A stretch of 64,000 nucleotides of DNA. It comes from Ficedula albicollis (taxonomy: Eukaryota > Chordata > Aves > Passeriformes > Muscicapidae). This document shows positions 39,201-52,436 of this stretch, in pieces. Both the position numbers and the translations under genes were made by a program. Location: NCBI RefSeq assembly GCF_000247815.1, contig NC_021700.1:20786746-20850745 (forward strand), in the 5' to 3' direction. Each line of letters opens with the position of its first letter. Within the stretch, counting starts at the first letter, position 1. The notes beneath the pieces are model-generated. The model was not told where the DNA came from and searched no databases. It saw only the letters and a program-made list of their open reading frames with translations.

Positions 39201-41211
39201 GGGGAGAGATTTTGGGCGTGAGTTGCTGCTGAGCCAGTTTCTCTTTGCTTTTGCTTTGGTTGTAGCTATTGTTGCTACATGGTGAACCTTTGTTACTAGC
39301 CAATTCATTCTGTCACTGATTAAACTGGATTAAGATGGTTTATGAATGATACCTTTTGAGAAAGTATTCGGAATGATGGATTCACGCCCAAATGCATGAC
39401 ATGCCTTTGTAAAACTGCAGTTGTGATTTCTGTGGATGTTGTGTCTGAATAAAACAGCATGTAAAAGCTACTGCTTTCTGAGGTGTGGCTGAATCTCCTG
39501 TTGTAAGCATTTAAATGTCAACATTTTAGAGTTTTAATTACTTCTAGCTGAAGTCTTTGTATGCCGGTATTTGTGATTACAGCTCTTGAGGATATTTTCT
39601 GACCTGACATCTTCTACTGCTGACATATCTTCTACACAATTTGGTGTTAATAATAACTAGTGGAATAGATAGTTTTGCAAATTTGCAGAAAGAACCTTTG
39701 CTTGCATTTGGTTATGAGTTGTGATGTAAGCAACTTAACACTTGTGTTGGAAGGGAGGGAAAATTACTCAGGATGCTACTGGATAAAAACAATACATCAG
39801 GATGGTCTGAGTGTATCTGTATGTACTTTAATATATTTTATTATGATCTTGAAGCTAGATTATTTAGACTAGAATATAGTGTGGCTGCACTGTCATAGTA
39901 ACTCTAGCAAAGGCCAAAACAGCTGGCTGTGAATTTATTCCTTCATTTAGGTGAAATATATGTTATTAAGCTGCTTGTCTGTAAAATGCTTTTAGGATAT
40001 ATAGATATTATAGAATGATCTCAGCAGAGTATAATTCCATGAGCTCTTACATATTACATGCCCATCTTGCAAAAGAGGGAGGGGATCATCTGCTACTTGC
40101 TGTGCCTGGCCAGCATTGGTGTTGGTATGTTAAGAAGAGGCAATAGTGTTCACTAACACACTTGTGCTTTTCTTGCATCCTTGATAATGTGTTGTTTTTC
40201 TGAAGAGGGGCACAGAAAGTCTCCAAATGCAGCCACCTCTTCCTTAAATAGTAATGTCCTCATAGTGCTACAGCCCAAAGGATCAATGGCTGGGGTAATG
40301 TCCCATGCCACAAATAAGATCCTGATCCATCCTTTCAGGCATTGCATCTTGCTGAATGAAAACCATAAAAGAAAGAAACAGGTCATTGAAATTAATTTCA
40401 TATTTTATTTCTGACTGTCAGGGAAAAACACACCAAAACAGTGTGTTTTTTCAATAGATAACCAGAGAATCTTTGCTGCTGATCCTATAGGCTATATTGA
40501 TTGGTATTCGAAGAAAATACTGATGGTCTGCCTAGAACCATAGAAGTACTGTTATGTTTTTTTTTTCTTTTATAAACCATAAGGTTTAGAAACTATTTTT
40601 TCAGTTTCCAGAGGCTCATAGACAACTTAGATCATAAGAATTTGTGGAATTTGCAGTCTCTCAGCTGAGAAAGACAATAACCTGTTCACAAAGGTAGGTT
40701 GCAGTATTGTGCAGTTAGGTGAATTCCATAATTTCAGCAGGGATTCTTATTACATAGATAGAGTGAAGAGCACAGTAAATTGCTGTTATATAAGATGCTT
40801 TGTGGCAGATGAAAATCAAAGTTCAACAATGGTAGCAACAATAATACAAGAGTGCTTTCATATTACGTGTTTTACTCTGTATAACCAGAAGAACAACGTC
40901 AAATACACAGTAAGGAGAGAATTTTAGATAGAATTTTACAAAAACACCCCCTGAATTTTGTGCTCCTAGTTCTTCCTTTCTACGAATTGTTACTGACTCA
41001 TTCTCAGTGACTAAGAGTTTGAGTAGGTTTTGTATTTCTGATTAGTTTTCAGGGTATTAAGTTCTCAGAATACATATAACTGAGGTAAATTAAATGTGGC
41101 TTGTATGGAGATCTGAGTGCAGGACTTGTTCTTCAATTCTTCAATTTTTTTAAATTTTTTTTTTAGGAAAAAATTTCTCAACATCTGGGAGAATTAAAGC
41201 TCTCTGCTATT

Positions 41212-41395
41212 TCACAGAATCAGAATTACAAGATGGTTTGGATCGGAAGGGATATAAAGATAAGCTTACTTTCATGCTCTGGCCCTCTGTCTTCTTTCCA
41301 GTAGACCATGTTGCTTAAATTGCATCCAGCCTGGTCTTGAGCACTTCCAGGGATGAGGAAACCACAGCTATTTCTTCATGCTTTGTAGCAGTCAG
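41212..41395 (-). mobile_element. CR1 LINE 3' end fragment
   Basis: It starts TCACAGAATCAGAATTACAAG (the reversed CR1 octamer tail) and continues GGTTTGGATCGGAAGGGATA, then CATCCAGCCTGGTCTTGAGC, all hallmarks of the CR1 3' end read backwards. Its right part is inside the 159-bp duplication. Confidence 0.8.
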
Positions 41396-41639
41396 TGAGT
41401 CTATGAATGTTTTTCATCCACAACCTCCCATTAACTTTAATGGTATTCAGTTCCAAAGTATTTTTTTCCCCTTATGTCTGGCATCCAGCCTGGTCTTGAG
41501 CACTTCCAGGGATGAGGAAACCACAGCTATTTCTTCATGCTTTGTAGCAGTCAGTGAGTCTATGAATGTTTTTCATCCACAACCTCCCATTAACTTTAAT
41601 GGTATTCAGTTCCAAAGTATTTTTTTCCCCTTATGTCTG
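41322..41639 (+). repeat. Tandem duplication, 159-bp unit x2
   Basis: 41322-41480 is repeated exactly or nearly so as 41481-41639. The breakpoint is inside the CR1 fragment, so the duplication is younger than the insertion. The open frame 41337-41654 owes its repeated 53-residue segment to this and is not a gene. Confidence 0.97.
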
Positions 41640-41726
41640 CTTCTGGGACAATAATGCTATCCGAAAATTAGTATTTTTTTCCCCTTATGTCTGCTTCTGG
41701 GAGACAATAATGCTATCTGAAAATTA
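41617..41726 (+). repeat. Nested tandem duplication, 54/56-bp unit x2
   Basis: GTATTTTTTTCCCC...GAAAATTA is present at 41617-41670 and 41671-41726, overlapping the end of the 159-bp duplication. The second copy has GGGAGACAATAA for GGGACAATAA. Confidence 0.95.
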
Positions 41727-44700
41727 TTTTTTTTCTTTACATTTCTTTCATTATGCAGGTGATCACTGAGCAAAAGTCATTGTACACATCCAAAAGACAT
41801 CACACTAATAGAACAGATCAGATTTCATAAAAACTGTTCCTGCAGTTGATAAACAATCAGTGATTCTAGTAGGAAATAGCAAAGTTAAAGTAACAAATTA
41901 GCGAAAGGAATTTTTATATATAGTAATGTAAAATACTGAAGAGATGTTGTATGGTAACAGCTTTTCAGAATTAAGGAAATAATTCAGAGGTAAGGAATAA
42001 TACCACCTACTATTACAGCTGAAGAAGCTGGCAGTCTTTCAGGCATAAGAATGTGTTTGTAACATACATAAAACAAGTTTGCCCCAAAAGTTAGATTAAA
42101 AAAAAGTTTTGTATGCTATGATGTAATACCCTTATGTCTTTCAAGCTGTGATATCATTTTTTTTAAAGCTAGCTGTTGCCAAGATTTTATTTGAAACACT
42201 GCTTTTTCTGATATCACACGATCCTCTAATACTTTATGTCAACACCTAAATTATAATGATTACACATTAGAAGGGAATTATTTATTTTATAAATGATTTA
42301 ACTAAACATGCTTCACCTTTAATGCAATTTAGAATTCTGGGGGATGGAATGTGGAGGGGTTTGTTTATCTTTTAATTTGCTTCATGAGTATATCTGCCTT
42401 ATGTGAGAATGCTAGAAATTTGTCAGTTCCCCTTATTAGCAATTTGTAATCAAGCTTCTATTTAAAGTCATTTTACCTTTCATTTGAGCATTAGGAGATA
42501 GGATGTATTGTTTCTAAAGGCTGGAGATTGTAGTATGAGCAAGAAAACATTTGGATGTATTGAAAAAGAAGATACTAAATATCATAAATATCATATCAAT
42601 AATATGATTTATTAATGAACTTACCTTTTTGAAAATGCTACCAGTCTGACGAAACTTATTCCTTAGACAAGGCTTTCTCCCTGTATTCTTTATTTAAAAA
42701 ATCCAAAACTTCCACAAAAGGTTAATTAAATCTTAATATTTGTACGTCAAAAAGTTGAAGAGATCTTATTTTCTTATTTTGTATATCTCATTTTCTTTTG
42801 TCTACAGTGTGAGGAGAGATTGCACTACTTAGACTAATCAATCTTGTATGATTAGTAGAACTATGTACAATCAAATTAATATTTGACATTACGAACACTC
42901 AACTGAATAAATAATTTCATGCGTCTCCCAAATGTAATGTCATTATTTCTTTCATTTCTGTTTTATTCAATAGCTTTTAAAAGCTATTTTGAGTTTTGCT
43001 TTGGATTTAGACTTTTTTGCTAAAGTACACTTCTAATACAATGTCTGAAGCATATTAAAAATAATTAGCTAGCAGCTTGGGAACTAAAATGGGATTTTAC
43101 CTAAGGGATACTGAGAGGAAGCAACTGGTGAAAAAAGATGATTCTCACTTTCATCCATAAATGCAAAAAAATTAATTCATGTTTTGATAAAAGATGTACA
43201 GAAAATAGAGAAATTAACTAACCAAAGAAAAACCCTACCAAACAGAAACAAGCACACACACACGAAAAACATGTTAGAAACAAGAATTTTTGGGACTTAA
43301 AATTAGAAAATCAAAAATAGATGTAATCTAGAATATCTCATTTTCCATTTTCAGATTAAAATCAGTATGTCTCAGGAAGAGGAGAGCTACACAATTATAG
43401 TGCAACTCTGAAATGATCTTTACTAGAAAAACAAAACTCCATCTGTCTGCTTATCCCACTGTTTTTCTTGTCATATTAGTTTTCAAGCCAAGCAATTTAC
43501 AGATTAAGAAAATAAGTAATGGAAGTTATTTAATTAATAAGAAACAGAGCAAAGAACATTCATTAAAACATCAAAAAGGTCAGACATGGTGAAGGAACTA
43601 AAATGTGAAACTAAAATAGTGAAAAACACCAGGCAATGTGGAGTGCTACATTGAGTGGGCTCCCTGAATTGGAAAGAATAGATTACTCTGGAGCATTCTG
43701 ACTGTGTTCCAATTGGATATAGCAAAACGTTTCTTTAAAAAAAACAACAAACAAACATGTATGAATAGAATGAAAAATTACACTTCTGATTCTTGGAAGA
43801 AGGTAAAAGCTGGGTGCCAGTCATTCTTCTGGAAAGAGCTAAAAACTGTGGGCTGAGCATTTGTATGGAAAAAAATTTACAAACTTCCTTTTTGTGCGTT
43901 TTCTCAATGTTTTCTGCCCTCTTTTTTCATTCCAGCTACAATTTATGATTTGGTAAGTGTCATTCGGATAACTGCTAATATTTAGGAAATTTTAGGAAAT
44001 TAGATACACATATTAGGAGACTCCTAAATGCTCTATGTGAAATGCTTTATAGGAGCTTTGTAATAGGGAGAGATAGAGGTCATAAGGCAAAAGTCTGTAG
44101 AAACCAAGCCCCACTGCAGCCAACCAGTCAGCACTGGCACATCCCGAAGCAATGTGTCCTCCTGCGTAGTACCTGTTGTTCTTCAGTCAGATGAATTTGC
44201 TTTTATTCCTCTACTCTGATGCATACAGAATATGTGGTTTAGAGAACTACTTGTTTGTTTTATTGACAATATTGGAAAACAGGATTCTAGAATGGCAAAG
44301 AGAAAAGGGCAGCATTGCATGTGGGCAATTGCATATGGTTTTTTTAATTTGCATTTTTCTAGAAAAAAACATGAAGTGCGTTTGGTGCTCCATCTCACTT
44401 TCTACAAGACACACAAGGTTGTAAAAAATAATGTGAAGAGATTGTTTAAAGAGTAGACATGGACAGACCTGGTAATTCCTCTTGGCTGCATAATGGCACA
44501 GCTTGTACTGTTAAGTCGTGCTTCTTTTGAGGTAGGTCCAAATTCCAGACTGAATTGTGTATGTTAATTATGTTACAGCAAAGAGGGGTACTGCCCTTCG
44601 TGTATTAACTAACTGAATTTTGGGTTTATGCCTTAGAAAAACTGCTGAATGGAAAGAACTGTGCTAGATGATCTATTCTTTCATCAGGGAACCACTGAAC

Positions 44701-45836
44701 TGAAAGGCAGAACACCATTTTTGTAGTTAGAGTGACAATCTGCTGCTGTTTCCATCTCCAGCACTGTGCAACAGACTAGTCTGGTTTCAAAAAGTAAGCT
44801 GTTTAAGGAGGATATAAGTAATGTATTAGAATTACTACTAGATTGATCTTTCTGGACTGAAATCTGTTAATCTATGAAACCTATATTTAGAATGGTATTA
44901 ACCGCTGTGAGAATGTCAGTCTTCTGGATTCCTTTTGTTCTAACAGTAACCTAATCCCCTTTACCTTAAGTATAAATGTAACATTGATTAGTGCATGGAA
45001 ACTGTTTTAATACATATGTGTGAGCAGTACTGAATTTTTGGGATAAATGCGAAAAAGTACAATATGTGACCCAACACAGTGGGGACAGAATGTTTTGAGG
45101 ATCTCCATGGCTTAACTTGAGCCACTATTAGTATAATACAATCTTACTTTATAATGAAAAGATGAAGTAGAATGTAGTTGCTCAGCCAGAGTGCTAAGAT
45201 GGGCTTCCAGTAGTTCTCTGCATTTTCTCTAGATTAAATTTATGTAAAATTTGTTAGGGGCAGCAGCAGTGAATATCTTATTGTCTCTATCAGAACATTA
45301 TATGATTCTCTGTTTCTCTTTATCTTTACCAATATTTCATCAGTTACAGCTACAAAAATACATTCTTCTCTTGACTGTTTATCTGTCCTAAGTTTCTCTA
45401 CCTAGTATTCTACCTGTGTTCTTGGCAGCAGTGTGCCTTTTTTGCCTTTCCATGTGTTGTACATGACAGCGTATCAAAAGACTTTGGACCATTGCAGCTG
45501 ATTTTTTGAGTTCTCATGTGTTTTGTCATCTTATGTGTTTTGTCTTCTTATCTTCCGTTTCTTATTTGGACTTTAAAGTAAGTTGGAGTATTTTTCCACT
45601 TGTCTTCCATCAATCTTTTGTAGTTTTTCTAATATGATTGTTCATATGCTGTGAGAAGTGACGTGCTGTACTTTTGTATGCAGTGTGCTTTTTATCATCA
45701 TTTATTGTATATAGCGTTCAATTGTTCAAGTAATTCTTCAGGAAAAACAGGCAGAAGATGGTATTTTGCACATAGTGGAAGAAAACAATTCTTACCTCAA
45801 AATGGATACCATAAAAAACTTAGTATTTTCCAGCCA

Positions 45837-45950
45837 TAGACATGGTGTATGGAACATGAATGGTTATATTTTAGTACCACAGGTGTGTGTATATAGACAT
45901 GGTGTATGGAACATGAATGGTTATGTTTTAGTACCACAGGTATATACATA
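45837..45950 (+). repeat. Tandem duplication, 57-bp unit x2
   Basis: TAGACATGGTGTATGGAACA... is at 45837-45893 and 45894-45950. It is followed by a short TA tract and a third partial TACCACAGGTA at about 45962. Confidence 0.95.
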
Positions 45951-46940
45951 TATATATATAATACCACAGGTAACCCCTCAGCTAGTGAGCTATCGCCCAA
46001 ACATAGTTTGCATCACTCCTTTGTGTCCAGTTCTAGTTTGTAAGCAGTCCTTGTAAGCAGCAACCTGGCACAGACAGAGCTGATTGTAAGTTCATTGACA
46101 GAGTGTGCCTCTAGAACCCAGGAGTAAGCCCCGGTAGCCTAAGAAAATTAACTCAGGTTTTTTCCTTTAGCTGTCTCTTGTCATGCTCCTGCTATGATGC
46201 ACAGGACTGCAGCTGAAGGTGGAAGAGCAGCAAAGGTAGCAGAGCTTGAGTGCAAATGCAAGTGCCTTCCATGCTTCTGCTGTGCTTTGTTGTGAAGCTA
46301 GACTATAAAAAAAAAGGGGAGAAATGGGGTGAAATAGAACAAGCTTGCTGGAGGCTATCACTACTTACACAAGTGAAATCTAAGAAGAAAATAGAGTGGT
46401 GCCCATCAAATTGCACTTATATTTCCATGTTGAAGTAATAGACCAGGAACCTGTGAGTGTATGTGGAACACACGGGATGGAGATTATCTTTTATTCATTT
46501 AGCTCTATCTTGTAACTTTTGAAAAAGAAGTTAAGACATATTGGTAAAAAACAAAGTGCAGTCATTCCATAGTTTGCACAAGAGCTTCACCTGGTTTTTC
46601 GTCCGATGTAAGGAATTTTTCTAAGGACATTGCCCTCCTAATTTAGAGTAGAATGTTTATGTTTATAAAAATTTTTTGATTAGTGTCAAATTTATTGAGA
46701 AAAAAGCAGTGCTTTGTTTAAATTTTGTTTCACCAAAACCTTATGCTGAAGTTCAGACTTCTTATCAATGCCAGTGGCTCACCTTTCCTGATTTAGAGCC
46801 TGTTGGTGCAAGATGCATCTTCTATGACGTATTATTGTGGAAGCTCACTAGGAGCTCAAGGTCCCTGCTGATTTACAGAATAGTCCTTTTGACAACTTAC
46901 TAACCAAGCTAGATTTTTGGCACAAAAAAGAAGAAAGAGT

Positions 46941-47805
46941 ATGATATTGTAATATGCTGCATCATGATCCCATCTGTAGGGTTCCTACTAGTGATTTTTT
47001 TAGACTGTCTGAACAACACCAGCCTGTCAGAATGCTGGATGGGCACAGGGTGTTTGTGACTGAACTAGAAATTTCCAGGAATTATGTTTAGCTTTTGTCA
47101 AGCATGAACATCAATGAAAGGTATATGAGTCACCGTCTCACTGATACGCTATTGCAATTTAGTTTTATGAATTATATTCTGGGAAACTTGCGCAGTTCTT
47201 TGTTCAAAATACGAACACAATCAGAACCACATGGCAGTGCCAAAATATGCCAGTATCTGATTGCTTTTTTAGTTTAAATGGTAGTGTGGATAGGCAGCAT
47301 AGATGGTGGTTTTATGTTGAGGAGGACGAAAAGGAACCCCCCCAAGATAGGCAGCATAGATGGTGGTTTTATGTTGAAGAGGACGAAAAGGAACCCCCCA
47401 GATGATATTGTAATATGCTGCATCATGATCCCATCTGTAGGGTTCCTACTAGTGATTTTTTTAGACTGTCTGAACAACACCAGCCTGTCAGAATGCTGGA
47501 TGGGCACAGGGTGTTTGTGACTGAACTAGAAATTTCCAGGAATTATGTTTAGCTTTTGTCAAGCATGAACATCAATGAAAGGTATATGAGTCACCGTCTC
47601 ACTGATACGCTATTGCAATTTAGTTTTATGAATTATATTCTGGGAAACTTGCGCAGTTCTTTGTTCAAAATACGAACACAATCAGAACCACATGGCAGTG
47701 CCAAAATATGCCAGTATCTGATTGCTTTTTTAGTTTAAATGGTAGTGTGGATAGGCAGCATAGATGGTGGTTTTATGTTGAGGAGGACGAAAAGGAACCC
47801 CCCCA
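46941..47805 (+). repeat. Compound tandem duplication, 461-bp unit with nested 57-bp repeat
   Basis: 46941-47401 and 47402-47805 are two copies at an offset of 461. The end of the first copy contains a 57-bp unit twice (47289-47345 and 47346-47402), and the second copy contains it once (from 47750). The copies look identical apart from that. Open frames repeated in both copies (47095-47277 and 47556-47738) are by-products. Confidence 0.95.
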
Positions 47806-49530
47806 ATTCTGGCCAGAACTGTCTGCTTTTCTTGTCTCATATGACCCATGTTGCCCTGATTCAGAGAGGAATAAAAACTAAAACTAAATACTTCTCTATT
47901 GCTTTTTTTTTTACTACATCAAATCATATTGGGTTTACTAGTTTGCTGTAGCCAGCATAAGAATATAGTTCAGACTGTGTGATTGGAGGTAAACAAATGT
48001 TAGCTTATAAATCAGCTGAACTTGAAGATGAGAATATGGCTTATACTTTTGATTTCTGCTACTTCTGCTAATTTGTTCCATAGTCTAACAATCTTGATAA
48101 GAAATACTCTTGTGTTGAAGTCTTGATTGTTTGGAGTCATACTATTTCCTATCAGCAAATCATCTTCACTTGATGGATGTTTCTTATTATGGCTAAAAAA
48201 TGTAATTATTCTCAGTGGAAGTGTATAAGACATTATCCAGAACTGATTTGCTGTGAACAAAATTAAGTTGAAGGCTGGAGTATAATCATCGTGTATTGAA
48301 ACTCTGACTTTATAATGTGAATATGAAACTGTTCCAGTTTCTGTCCCTCTAAATTTTGAAGATGGACTTTCATATCTGCTTTTGAGCTTTTCTAGCCTCA
48401 CACATTTAATGTATTTAACAATGCATGCTTAAATCATGTAGCATATACAGTGATACATTGCTTTTCTGTATGGTCTGGTAGTTTGTGTTTTGCCTCTGTG
48501 GCATTTTTATACTGCTATAGAAATGATAGGGAATACTGGGTGGGGGTGGTGTTGAGAAGGACTACTTTTTCTGCAACACAGTCTAAAACAATATTTAAAA
48601 ATTTAAAAACTCTGGAAGTAAATTTCCTCCCATGTTATGTAAGAAATCTTAAAATACTGGGAAAGTGGGGAGGAGGGACAGGGGGAGGTCTGGGATAGGA
48701 AGAACCAGTATTGTGGAAAGATACGTTGATTCTTATTTAATTAAGATCAGTTTAAACACCTGCACAGTACCATTTATGGAGGGACTTTATAAGAGATAAT
48801 AATGCAAGTATTTATTTTTTTCACTTCTGAAAGGACACATCTGACTCCCCCAGTTCCAGCTGTCTGTTCCACTTCTGTAATAAAAAGTATTTAACAGCAA
48901 TCTCTTTAGAGAGCACTTCTTAGGCACTAAAATAGCCTGCTCATCTAGTCATGCAATTTTTCCTTTTTTTTTTTCCTTTCCTCAAGGCACAGAGCATATT
49001 TTTGGGTTAAAAAATGGGTACAGTAACACTGCAAAAGTACAATGCAAACTATGTATCTGGTGAATCCAGTGTTTCCTAAGGTATTAAAATATTTGGGGAG
49101 GATACATGTAGATTTACAGTTGATGCAATGAAACGGAGCATCCTACCTAGCTGAGCCTGAGTGACCTGCATGCTGATAATGTTGGAAAACCCTAAGACTG
49201 AACTTAGACCTCAGTTTATTCTAGGAAAGACAGTATGTTACTCTTGTTTTTTGACTCCTTTCTTTATACTTAATTTGGTTTGACTGTGTATCATGACTGT
49301 ATGACTGCATATCATAAGCATATTAACTACAGAATTAACTACTCTCAACAAACATTTTTAAAACTGAACTGAAATTATAAAACTGACTATATTTCTAACA
49401 TTTGATAGCAGAAGAAAGAGTCAGTGGCATTTTAATTTTATCACTGTAGAAAATTTTTAGTGTCTTGCCGGAATTTTGTAAAATTAAAAATATTCTCTGA
49501 AAAAGAAATAAAGAATTTTCTGTTCCGTAA

Positions 49531-49982
49531 ATCATAGAATCAGAATGGTTTGGTTTAGAAAAGGTCTTAAAAGGCATGTATTTCCAAACCCCCTGCCATT
49601 GGCAGGACACTTTCCATTAGACCAGGTTACTCAGAACCCTATCCAGCCTGGCCACTGGAAGTGAACACTTCCAGGGGTGGGATAGCTACTGCTTTTCCGG
49701 GCAAGTGTCTCACTTCCCCCACAGTAAACAATTTCTGCCAAATATCTGGTCTAAATCAGCCCTCTTTTGTTTTAAAGTCATTCCTCCTTTTCTGATCATA
49801 GTATGCTCTTGTAAAAAGTCCCTCCCCCATCTTTCTTGTAGGTCCTTTCAGGTGCTGGAAGGTGCTATGAGGTTTCCCTGGAGCCTTCTCTTCTCCAGGC
49901 TGAACAACTCCAGCTGTCTGAGACTCTCCTCAAAGGAGAGATGCTCCAGCCCTCTGATCATCTTAGTGGCTCTGCTCTGAAG
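49531..49982 (-). mobile_element. CR1 LINE 3' portion
   Basis: It begins ATCATAGAATCAGAATGG, the reversed CR1 tail, then CCAGCCTGGCCACTGG, CTTCCAGGGGTGGG, and CTCTTCTCCAGGCTGAACAA. It ends at CATCTTAGTGGCTCTGCTC. It is an inactive 5'-truncated copy in the RNF180 intron, opposite to the gene. Confidence 0.9.
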
Positions 49983-51043
49983 AGCAGTAGTTCAGAGAGA
50001 TTACAGCTGGAGAAAAAGTTTTTAGAGACTGGTGTGAGAAAATGACATGCCGTGGTGAGGCTGGAAGACCAGGGTATGCTAATTCAAGTTGAAGTTCGAA
50101 CTGATGCAAAACTAAGCATGTCACATTTTCCAGGCAGTATTTTCTTTGAGACTATTGAGCACTAGGAATCATAGTGTATTTCAAGGGGCAAAAATGGTGA
50201 AAAACCCAAACATTGTTTGAATGGTCATCTTACCCAGTAGCAAGAATTCTCTTTTGTACATACGTATGTATATAAGTATATGCCACAAACCATCTCCAAT
50301 TTGAAAGATTCTAATTTTATGTAGTATTTTTCTCACATGCATAAAGATGCTGCTTTGATTGTGGTAATGTGGAGCAGTCTTAATTATTATTTTACAGATA
50401 AAATAACTTTTAATTGATTATGCTGTAAATTATGATAGATGCTTTCACAGAACTATTATCTGTATTTGAAAGTTTTAAGAAAATATCTAATTTGGATTTT
50501 CAAAAGTCAATATGCTCAAAACCAGCATAATCTAAAACTAAAAATAAATATTATCAGAAGTGCTTAACAGGTTGTGACTCAGGTAATAGACTTTGAGTTT
50601 TGAGAGATTAATTGTTTGCTGGGTTACTATTGCAAATCACTTTGGAATAAGTAATTTTATTTAAAGCTTTGATTGGCAAATAACCTTTGTCAAGTGGGTG
50701 AAACAAATTCACACTTAACTGTCTAGAAGCATAGACCGTACCTGTCTATAAGCATCGGTTCTGATGGTAATACATTTGTTTTGCTATACTGAAAACTGAA
50801 GTTAAAACAGCTATACTCAAACCTGGAAGAGCCTGTGTTCTCTGAGGATTTTTCCTGGGTTCCTTATGCCTTGTAAAAATTGTTGTAATTTTTAACTGAA
50901 ATGAGTCATAGTTCTTCTAAGAATCATGTTAACTTTGAATTCTTAAAAGAATTGCAGCTCTAGCACAAGGAACTGTATCAGATAGCCATATGACAATTCT
51001 TATGATGCGTACAGCTACACATTTTATGAAATAATATTCGAGG

Positions 51044-51105
51044 GTATTTTTTCCATTATAAAGTAACTTTTTCCATTATAAAGTATTTTTTCCATTAGAA
51101 AGTAA
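51044..51105 (+). repeat. Short tandem repeat, about 22-bp unit x3
   Basis: TTTTTCCATTATAAAGTA recurs three times in a row with small changes (third copy CATTAGAAAGTAA). Confidence 0.85.
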
Positions 51106-51739
51106 TCTCATTTGTTACAAGTAGAGAGCTAATGATGGTAATGATGGCAAATGATGGTATCTGTTGTATAAATGAGTGTAAAGAGAAAAGTGAGGCACCA
51201 ACATCTGTTTGATGTTAGTCTGTATACCTTTTAAACTTCTGCAGGATTGTCCCTTTGAAATACAGATCTAGAAAACTATATCATTTAGACTGTCAGATCA
51301 TGTGCTTTTGTAGTAGACACAGAAAATTAAAGGTTCTTTTTGTGAAAAATGAAAACAAAGTCATATTCTTTATCAAGGGTGATGTCTGAGGTCCTTTCTT
51401 TTCAAAGTGCTATTGCTAGCAAGGTAGAGATGTATTGTTTACACTATTTAAGTTTTTTTTGTACCACATTTAGGCACTCAGAAGGCCACCAGTCATTGGA
51501 AATCTACAGCACCTAGAAATAAGGCAGGCATAATATTTTGGCATTAATTTATCAGGTTATGTGTTGATCTTTGCAGTCTCAGGAGTATCTTAGTGAGGAG
51601 ATTTGGTCCCAGGAAGAACACAGGTTGAACTAGTGAAAGCAGGTATGTAGTACAGACCTAAGGACAAGGTCATAGTCTCCTTTCCTATGTTATCTGTCAT
51701 TGATTTCCTTCCTTCCTCTTGGTTTGGGGGGTCTTATGG

Positions 51740-52436
51740 TGTCCTGGTTTGAAGGACAGGTGTGTGCCAATAAAGGCAGAAGCTCCTCTTTGAGAGAGAG
51801 AATTTAAGTCCTCTCCCTCCCGATTATTATAATTTTTGAATCAGGGACTCTCAGGCAGAGATACGGCAGTGGGAATAACTAATAATATAACTAATATATC
51901 TAACCAGACAAACAGAAACAACAACAGCTATGAAAATTAACAACAAAACAGAACAAGTAACTCAGTTCCAGTCCCTTTTTCGGCCGCAGACACTCTGCCT
52001 GCGCTCGGTCCGGGTGGTGAAAGGCGCGGCAGGGTCCGCACAGCTGCGGAGAGCAGACGGGAGCGGGGGGAGGCGGCAGCGAAGTGTCCCGGGTGGGAGG
52101 AGGATGGAGGGAGGGCTCCCTGCTCACCATGTGTGTCCTGGTGCTCGGCTGTGGTCTCAGAGGTGGGAGGCTGGAGCGGAGCAGATGCAGAGCAGGGTCT
52201 GACAGCAGAGAGCCAGGCTGCCGGCGGCGCGGCTGGAAACGAGCAGTCCGAGCAGTCCGCACTCCCCTCAGGGCGGGAGAGAAGCCCGGGAGACAGCCCC
52301 CAACCCAGCCCTTTGTCTCCAGCCGTGAAAAGTGAAAAGCTTAGGTGTGACCCGAGGGGCTGCCTTAGCATAACAATAGGGAAAATTATCCAAAGAGCTG
52401 GGACAGTAAGGGAACAAACCCCAGCCCCCAGCATGG
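51740..52436 (+). mobile_element. Solo LTR with GC-rich core
   Basis: It starts TGTCCTGGTTTGAAGGACAG, a start shared by LTRs of passerine endogenous retroviruses. It continues GCCAATAAAGGCAGAAGCTCC and a CTCTCAGGCAGAGATA block, followed by a CpG-rich core at 51975-52330. It ends near CCCCCAGCA at about 52436. The GC-rich core in AT-rich intron is most easily explained as LTR promoter sequence. Both strands are open over 90-170 codons there because of composition, not coding. The right boundary and target-site duplication are unresolved. Confidence 0.6.

Noticed and set aside
41337..41654. 105-residue frame with a perfect internal protein repeat
   Set aside because: The repeat comes from a 159-bp DNA duplication in a CR1 relic and is not a repeat protein.
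45722..45840. Possible next RNF180 exon after TTCTTCAG, beginning GGAAAAACAGG
   Set aside because: The acceptor looks acceptable and the phase would fit, but the translation does not resemble the RNF180 sequence that follows the coiled coil.
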